Assembly (NCBI RefSeq): GCF_026914285.1
Contig: NZ_CP113864.1
Span: 1,085,001-1,149,000 of the forward strand
Direction: 5' to 3'
DNA: 64,000 bases
Source: Caldicellulosiruptor naganoensis
GTDB lineage: Bacteria; Bacillota; Thermoanaerobacteria; Caldicellulosiruptorales; Caldicellulosiruptoraceae
Shown here: in pieces, positions 58,762 to 64,000 of the stretch
Layout of the letters: each line of letters opens with the position of its first letter
How positions within the stretch are numbered: the first letter of the stretch is position 1
The notes under the pieces: model-generated
Databases searched by the model: none
What the model saw: only the letters and a program-made list of their open reading frames with translations
What the model was told of the DNA's origin: nothing
Made by a program: the position numbers and the translations under genes

Positions 58762-59400
58762 TTTCGGAATAAAAGTATTACCTGTTAGGAAGGTCATATA
58801 TTTTAAAGATAGAAATGGAAGGATGAAATGTTTATATTGGTGTGATAAATTTTTAGTAGAGATAGAGGTGATAAGTAATTATGATGGAAAAGGGTGAAAG
58901 CAAAAAAGGGATGGGTTGTTGGGCAATATTAACAATCAGTGTAGGTATGTTTATTTTTTTGGTGGTATATATATCCTATTATACCTTTTGAAGTTAAAAC
59001 TTATTATATTGGTTGGATAGAGAGTGACAAAGAAATAGAAAAAATTATTTGGCGAGGCAGTTTTGTAGAATATGAGGTTAATATGTTGTTAGTGTTAGGG
59101 TATGATAAAAATAAAAGCTATCGTGTCCAGAAACTATTAGAAAAACTGAGAAAGGTGGATAGTAATAAATATAAATTGTTAGTAGTCTATGGTTCACGAA
59201 TTAAAAGAATTAAGAAATCAATGGACAATATTTGTACTTTTGATGTGTTAGAATTTGAAAGAAATATACCTGAAAACAAAATTCATTATTACTTAATAGA
59301 CAGAAGAATCCCTGCAATAAGTCCTGAATTTTGGGGGATAAGAATAATTGATTATAGTACCAAAATTAGTTTGTTAAATGTTATTGTACAAAATGTTGTA
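58762..59400 (+). repeat. Direct repeat, copy B
   Basis: Matches 55672-56308 with scattered substitutions. It begins abruptly inside a coding frame (FGIKVLPVRKVIYFKDRNGR), so the 5' part of the secreted gene was not duplicated or has been lost. Confidence 0.85.
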
Positions 59401-59466
59401 GATATTTATTATGGACAATCAATTAGGTTGTTGAATAATAAATATTACCAACAATACATAAAATAA
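58881..59466 (+). pseudogene. Small membrane-anchored protein gene, copy B, same frameshift
   Basis: ATG 58881 opens the same 36-residue membrane segment, TGA at 58989; the second frame runs to 59466 and keeps a longer C-terminus (WGIRIIDYSTKISLLNVIVQ ...) than copy A. The shared frame break means it predates the duplication or is tolerated, for example by ribosomal frameshifting or by two separate products. Function unknown. Confidence 0.6.
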
Positions 59467-59482
59467 ACAAAAGTTTTTGATT

Positions 59483-60245
59483 TCATTCATAAGTAAAAGA
59501 AAACTTCTTACCTTCTAATTTTCTAAAAAGTTGCTCAAATAGAAAAGTAATTAATATCCAATCAATAAATCTTTTATGATTTCTAAATTCCTTGAGCCTC
59601 ACATTCTCAGGATTATATTCTCCTTTTAATTTGCTAAATAGTCTTTCAATCTTTGTTCTCTGCTTGTATAGCTTTTTACCCTCTTCAGTTTCTAAAAATC
59701 TTATGTTCTTGCTTCTAAAACTATTGCTAACATTGTTTTTATTTTTCTTGTTTCTTTTATTTATCCCAGCAACAAATTTAACTTTAAGCTTATTTGCTAT
59801 ATTAAATCAGCTGCTACAATCGTATCCCGCATCTGCTAAAACAATCTCACAACTCAAGCCCCATGCCCTATACAAAAGCTCTTTTTGTCTTGAGTCATGT
59901 TCGTTTGCTGTTGCTAAAATTCAGAAAAGTGGTATTACTTCTTCTTTACCTGCACACAAAAGATGTAATTTGTATCCCCTGAAAAATCCTATTGTAATAT
60001 GTATACATATTTTTGCTTCTAAATCATTTTTGGCACTTCTCAGCGACGGCGAGTCAACTTTTGCTATACTCATATCAGGTTTTATTTCAGCTATTACTAT
60101 GTCCTTTATATCTTGCATGCATTCTTTCTATATTGTTCTTGACAACTTTGCAAAATATGAATAGTTTGGACTTTCTTCCATACCTATTGCTCTTTTAAAC
60201 TCTGTGTCTTGGTTTATTCGATATTTTAATTCTCTGAAATTTTTC
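59483..60245 (-). pseudogene. DDE transposase of an IS4/IS5-like element, three in-frame stops
   Basis: Minus-strand frame with transposase features in order: FKRAIGMEESPNYSYFAKL, first Asp in AKVDSPSLRSAKND, second Asp in IVLADAGYD and the Glu in KIERLFSKLKGEYNP. It is interrupted by in-frame stops near 60132, 59921 and 59811. Long dead insertion sequence; terminal repeats are not resolved. CCCCCTTGTGTT (60245-60256) and AACACAAGAGGGG (60288-60300) form an inverted pair next to it. Confidence 0.8.
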
Positions 60246-60300
60246 CCCCTTGTGTTTTGTTGTGATTTTCTCTTAAATTAAAATTATAACACAAGAGGGG

Positions 60301-60514
60301 TATTTTCTTTTGTTGCTACGTTTACTATAACATGGTTATTTCTTTTATTCAACAACCTCAGGATAGAAATAATTTCATATAATACATTATATCATAATTA
60401 CATTTATTAGAAATATTAGTTTAGAATTCCGTTTATCCATATCAAAAGTACTCGGAATATATAATTTAAAAATTTTAAAAATCATCGAAAAATACAGGTG
60501 ACAGAATCAAATTT
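60301..60514. other. Intergenic region before the GntR/YtrA-type operon
   Basis: AT-rich, no gene seen. A GTGACA (60498-60503) could be the -35 of the operon that starts at 60566. Confidence 0.4.
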
Positions 60515-60540
60515 TAGTGTTATATAATTATATAACACTA
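60515..60540 (+). promoter_or_regulatory. 26-bp perfect palindrome, likely GntR operator over the -10 box
   Basis: TAGTGTTATATAA (60515-60527) is followed directly by its exact inverse complement (60528-60540). TATAAT at 60523-60528 lies inside it. It stands 26 bp before the first gene of an operon encoding a YtrA-type GntR protein, the natural candidate to bind it. Confidence 0.7.
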
Positions 60541-60565
60541 TAAAAATCAAACAGGAGGGTAGGTT

Positions 60566-61681
60566 ATGCATTTTAATCAAAATGTTTTAGGACTTATTGG
60601 TTTGCTGGTGGTCATTTTTTTCATTGTACTTGGGCTTTTCTATCTTATATCCAAAAATAGCTCTAACATATTTCAGATTAAAAAATTTTACACAAGCCAA
60701 ACAATGAGACTTGTTTTATCACTGTTGTCAATTTTATTTGCATGGATTTTTCCATGGACTGCATTAAAGGTTTTATTTGTACTAAGTTGCATTTTGTTTT
60801 TATTTAGTATTTTTCCAATAAAGAAAACCTCTTTTGGAATGGTTATTGCTGTAGCCTTAGTCACATTGGTTATTGTTGGTTTAATTATATCTCAACTTCA
60901 CTACTATTCTTCTGATAAGCAAGATTATAAGTTTTCTGGGTTATCAAAAAGTATTTCACAAATAATTTCTGATGTGATTACCAGCAGCGACTTTATTGAG
61001 GTTTATCATTCAATCACTTATTCTCCAGACCAGAATATGTCAATTAAGAATTTTGATGAAATTGTAATTACCTGTTCAGGCGGAATAGATTTAGAACTCA
61101 TTGATGATGAAGATACCATCTATTTTCCTTCAGTGCTCAAAACAAAAGTTTCAGGAAAAACTTTGAAAGTCTTTGACAGAAATACAGAATTTGATACAAC
61201 ATATGAAATAAGACTTGGTACAAAATCTTTGAGAAATGTGAAAATTTCCTGTAGAGGGCTAAAAACAAGAGGGAATGGGAAGTTCAAAAATCTAACAGTA
61301 AATTCAGATGGCAGCTTTATTCAAGGGCAGATTGAAGCAACAGATGATATTTCTATAGACTGTGCAGGGCTTGAGCTGAGAGCTGATTTTAAGGGGAAGC
61401 ATTTGAAGGTTAATTCTTCTGGAGCAGATATAAATTCACAGTTGATATTTGACAAAATTGAAATTGATTCAACAGGATTGAATATCAGGGCAAAAGCAAG
61501 GTTTGAGGAGTTTGATATTAATGCAACAGGATTGAATGGATCAATTAATATTTTAAATAGCGAAAATGAAAAGGGCATTTTGAACATTGAAGCAACAGGT
61601 GGTATTGTAAAAATCAATAACCTTTACAGTGCACCTGTTACAACCAAAACTTCAGGTTATGTAAAACTTATAAGAGAGTGA
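60566..61681 (+). CDS. Membrane protein with C-terminal DUF4097-like beta-helix domain
   Basis: 371 residues. Three or four membrane helices in 1-125 (LGLIGLLVVIFFIVLGLFYL, LVLSLLSILFAWIFPW, FVLSCILFLFSIF, MVIAVALVTLVIVGLII). Residues about 155-370 are a regular beta structure with short repeats (LRNVKISCRGLKTRGNGKFK, LTVNSDGSFIQG, IEIDSTGLNIRAKA), like the adhesin-type DUF4097 domain. Such proteins pair with envelope-stress regulators. AGGAGGGTAGG precedes the ATG. Confidence 0.78.
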   Translation: MHFNQNVLGLIGLLVVIFFIVLGLFYLISKNSSNIFQIKKFYTSQTMRLVLSLLSILFAWIFPWTALKVLFVLSCILFLFSIFPIKKTSFGMVIAVALVTLVIVGLIISQLHYYSSDKQDYKFSGLSKSISQIISDVITSSDFIEVYHSITYSPDQNMSIKNFDEIVITCSGGIDLELIDDEDTIYFPSVLKTKVSGKTLKVFDRNTEFDTTYEIRLGTKSLRNVKISCRGLKTRGNGKFKNLTVNSDGSFIQGQIEATDDISIDCAGLELRADFKGKHLKVNSSGADINSQLIFDKIEIDSTGLNIRAKARFEEFDINATGLNGSINILNSENEKGILNIEATGGIVKINNLYSAPVTTKTSGYVKLIRE

Positions 61682-62052
61682 TGATTAAAATGCTGAGAAA
61701 AGTTGATAAACACAGCGGTGTTCCTGCATACGTGCAGATTGTCAACATGATTAAATCAGAGATAATACTTGGAAATCTTCAGCAAGGTTCACAGCTTCCA
61801 ACTGTAAGAGAACTTCAGGCAATTTTTGATGTGAATATAAACACAGTCTTAAAAGCACTGGAAAAACTAAAAGCCGAAGGTTTTATTGAAGCAGAACAGG
61901 GGATTGGGTATTTTGTGAAGAAGGATATTGATGTTGATAAAAAGATAATTGAGATAATAAAAGAGTGTGTTAGGGAACTTAAAAGTCATCAAATAGATTT
62001 TTACACAGCCGTGATTTTATTTGAGGAGGTGTGGAAAAATGAAGAGGTTTGA
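61681..62052 (+). CDS. GntR family regulator, YtrA subfamily
   Basis: 123 residues. Short protein with only the winged helix (PAYVQIVNMIKSEIILGNLQ, then QLPTVRELQAIFDVNINTVL) and a short C-terminal helical tail, the YtrA pattern. In Bacillus such proteins repress operons for cell-wall stress. The start overlaps the preceding stop (TGATG). It probably binds the palindrome at 60515. Confidence 0.9.
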   Translation: MIKMLRKVDKHSGVPAYVQIVNMIKSEIILGNLQQGSQLPTVRELQAIFDVNINTVLKALEKLKAEGFIEAEQGIGYFVKKDIDVDKKIIEIIKECVRELKSHQIDFYTAVILFEEVWKNEEV

Positions 62053-62269
62053 ATTTTCAAGAATTTTAAATTTTAACATCGAAGAAAGTCTAACAAAAAT
62101 GGATATTTACATTGGAAAAGAACTAAAAGAAAAAACAGGTCAAATACTATTTTTCACGCTAATATTGTTTATACCGAGTTTTACCATAAGAGTTATTGGC
62201 ATAATACTTCTATGTTCTGCAATGCTTGTAAATGATATCTTGACTTTGTCAGTTAAGAGGTGTTTTTGA
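62039..62269 (+). CDS. Small two-helix membrane protein
   Basis: 76 residues; an N-terminal amphipathic part, then two adjacent membrane helices (ILFFTLILFIPSFTI and VIGIILLCSAMLVNDIL). ATG 62039 with GGAGG about 10 nt upstream, overlapping the GntR gene. Third gene of the operon. Function unknown. Confidence 0.7.
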   Translation: MKRFEFSRILNFNIEESLTKMDIYIGKELKEKTGQILFFTLILFIPSFTIRVIGIILLCSAMLVNDILTLSVKRCF

Positions 62270-62378
62270 GCTAACAAAAAATAACAAAGTCTTAATTTAT
62301 GCGGGTTTCAAGAAGAGAAAAATAAAAAATTTTAAAAAATGTAGGGACAAATTTTAGCTTAATATATACTGAATTTGC

Positions 62379-62407
62379 TTGACTTTTTAAATATTTTGTG
62401 GTACAAT
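62379..62407 (+). promoter_or_regulatory. Promoter of the IS1634-type transposase
   Basis: TTGACT (62379-62384), 17-bp spacer, TACAAT (62402-62407), 29 bp before the transposase ATG. Confidence 0.6.
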
Positions 62408-62436
62408 ATAACAAACTATCTTCAAGGAGTTGCCAT

Positions 62437-64000
62437 ATGTTTGTCAAAATTACTAATGCTGGCGGTTATCAGTATGTTAGGTTAGTCGAAAATTACCGTG
62501 AAAATGGTAAAGTAAAGCAAAGAGTACTATTTAACTTTGGTAGACTTGATATTCTCAAAGATGACCCCGCTTTTAAAAACATTGTAAAAAAACTATCTGA
62601 TATTGTCGCTGAAACAACTACTGAGAATGCAAAAGCTGTTACTATTGAATCTGAAGAAGATATTTCGGATGCAGTTGTAAAAAACTGGGGATACATTGTA
62701 TACAGAAAGTTATGGCAGGAGCTTGAAATTGATAAGTTTTTAAAAGGGAAAGCAGCAAAAGAGAGAAAGATAAAATTTGATGTAGACAAAGTAAGTTTTT
62801 TAATGACCATACAGAGATTGATAGAGCCAATGAGCAAACTAAGAACTTATCATCAGAGAAGCAAATATTTTGGATTTGAAGAGGATATAGATTTGAATCA
62901 ATTGTACAGGTGTTTAGATTTTCTTGACAGTGTAAAAGAAGATTTAGAGACATACCTGTATCAGAGAAATAAAGACTTATTTAAGATGGTAGTTGATGTA
63001 GTGTTTTATGATGTGACGACAATATACTTTGAGAGTTGTAGAGCGGATGAACTTAAAAATTTTGGGTTTAGCAAAGACAACAAGGTAAATGAAGTGCAAG
63101 TTGTATTAGGGCTTTTGGTGGACAAAGAAGGCAGACCGATAGGGTATGAACTTTTTCCTGGTAATACGATAGATAGCAAGACGATGGTAAAGATACTGAG
63201 GAAGCTGAAGGAAAAATTTAGTATAGATAAGATAATAATAGTAGCAGACAAAGGGCTTAACAGCAGAATAAATTTAAAGATGATAAAAGAAGCTGGGTAC
63301 GACTATATAGTAGCAAGCAGATTAAAGAATGCAAGTAAAGAAATTTTAGATGAAGTTTTTAATGAAGAAGGATATAAAAGACTTGATGGCAAAAGATGTT
63401 TGAATGCTGAAGAAATTTATGGTGATGAATTCAAATATAAGGTATTGGAAAGAACAAATATTGTCAAGGATGAAGAGGGTAAAGAGTTCAAAATAGAAGA
63501 GAATTTGATAATAACGTATTCAAGCAAGAGAGCCAAGAAAGACAAAGAAGACAGAGAGAGATTGGTAAGAAAAGCCAAAGAGCTTTTAGAGAACAAAGGA
63601 AGCATAACAGCCTTAGAAAAGAAAGGTGCAAGGAAATATTTGAAGAAGAAATCAAAATCAGAAGAATATGTATTGGATGAGGAAACGATAAAACGAGATG
63701 AGAAATTTGACGGTTATTATGCAATTCAAACGAGCAAAAAGGATATGGATGTAGAAGAGGTTTTAGGAGCATATCACGATTTATGGAAGATAGAACAGTC
63801 ATTCAGAGTAATGAAAAGCTGTTTAGAAGTGCGACCGATATATCACTTTACAGAAAGCAGAATAAAAGGACATTTTGTGATATGTTTTTTGGCATTTTTA
63901 CTGCAAAGGACATTGGAATATATTTTGAGGAGAAAAGGTAAAGGAATAAGTAGTGAAAGGATAATGGAAGCAATATATTCAATGAACTTTTTTGAAATAG
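62437..64000 (+). CDS. IS1634-family DDE transposase (runs off the window)
   Basis: 521 codons are open up to the window edge, with no in-frame stop; the TAG at 63998-64000 is out of frame. DDE residues: D192 in FYDVTTIYFES, D271 in IVADKGLNSR and E453 in DLWKIEQSFRVMKS. The N-terminus FVKITNAGGYQYVRLVENYR is typical of this IS group. AAGGAG precedes the ATG. Probably an intact insertion sequence; its right end is not visible and the left inverted repeat lies somewhere in 62280-62380. Confidence 0.9.
   Translation, partial: MFVKITNAGGYQYVRLVENYRENGKVKQRVLFNFGRLDILKDDPAFKNIVKKLSDIVAETTTENAKAVTIESEEDISDAVVKNWGYIVYRKLWQELEIDKFLKGKAAKERKIKFDVDKVSFLMTIQRLIEPMSKLRTYHQRSKYFGFEEDIDLNQLYRCLDFLDSVKEDLETYLYQRNKDLFKMVVDVVFYDVTTIYFESCRADELKNFGFSKDNKVNEVQVVLGLLVDKEGRPIGYELFPGNTIDSKTMVKILRKLKEKFSIDKIIIVADKGLNSRINLKMIKEAGYDYIVASRLKNASKEILDEVFNEEGYKRLDGKRCLNAEEIYGDEFKYKVLERTNIVKDEEGKEFKIEENLIITYSSKRAKKDKEDRERLVRKAKELLENKGSITALEKKGARKYLKKKSKSEEYVLDEETIKRDEKFDGYYAIQTSKKDMDVEEVLGAYHDLWKIEQSFRVMKSCLEVRPIYHFTESRIKGHFVICFLAFLLQRTLEYILRRKGKGISSERIMEAIYSMNFFEI

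Noticed and set aside
59592-60198. Plus-strand hydrophobic open frames over the dead IS
   Set aside because: They are shadows of the minus-strand transposase remnant, which has recognisable DDE residues.

Overview
The window is 64 kb of an AT-rich, low-GC Gram-positive (Firmicutes) chromosome. The gene set, the thermophile-like GC-rich rRNA and tRNAs in an AT-rich background, and the protein style suggest a thermophilic anaerobe close to Caldicellulosiruptor; that assignment is inference from recognition, not from a database search.

Layout. 1-1.7 kb: the 3' half of a 23S rRNA gene and a 5S gene. 2.2-12.6 kb: a secreted SH3-like protein, then aroK, an AP-endonuclease-2-like gene, aroQ and an Xaa-Pro peptidase, then a complete trpEGDCFBA operon. 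The trp leader carries nine (G/T)AG triplets at exact 5-nt spacing, an overlapping antiterminator and an intrinsic terminator, which is the architecture of TRAP (MtrB)-controlled attenuation; here the terminator lies inside the trpE reading frame. 12.6-17.9 kb: carA-carB-argF on the minus strand behind a promoter with an ArgR-box-like palindrome. 18-19.8 kb: a dead asparagine synthetase gene. 20-27 kb: tRNA-Ser, ispE, a GntR regulator, a nucleotidyltransferase, a DUF1858 protein, tRNA-Gly and tRNA-Thr, then rpmG-secE-nusG-rplK-rplA-[L10 leader]-rplJ-rplL, which ends at a terminator without rpoBC. 27-39 kb: a decayed ABC exporter, a frameshifted P-type Ca2+ ATPase, a CoA-disulfide reductase-rhodanese fusion, ispD, a P-loop protein, a DUF6062 protein, a Lon-like protease, a nitroreductase, a YjbQ protein and tRNA-Leu(TAG).

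39.16-47.08 kb is the most unusual part: a 7,859-bp integrative element bounded by perfect 60-bp direct repeats. It sits in the anticodon loop of tRNA-Leu(TAA). It encodes a tyrosine integrase, two paralogous XRE regulators, a CHC2-TOPRIM-helicase primase fusion, a probable replication initiator whose stop codon lies inside the first of three 23-bp iterons, and two unknown proteins. Hairpins lie ahead of most of its genes. It looks like an integrated plasmid or satellite with its own replication module. The original tRNA promoter and 5' half were left at the integrase end, and the element supplies a new promoter and 5' half at its other end. That element-derived promoter now lies upstream of an apparent Leu-fMet-Met-Glu tRNA cluster.

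47.4-53 kb: a TetR-controlled HlyD/ABC efflux operon with a frameshifted permease, tRNA-Leu(CAG) and gltX. 53-60 kb: a region of decaying secreted proteins, comprising a multi-frameshifted Ig-like/caspase-like protein, a secreted 14-repeat RCC1 protein between two direct repeats of about 640 bp, two copies of a frameshifted membrane protein gene, and a dead IS. 60.5-62.3 kb: a GntR/YtrA-type operon behind a perfect 26-bp palindrome. The window ends inside an IS1634-type transposase. Several genes carry single-base indels or stop codons; real decay and sequencing error cannot be separated from one sequence.
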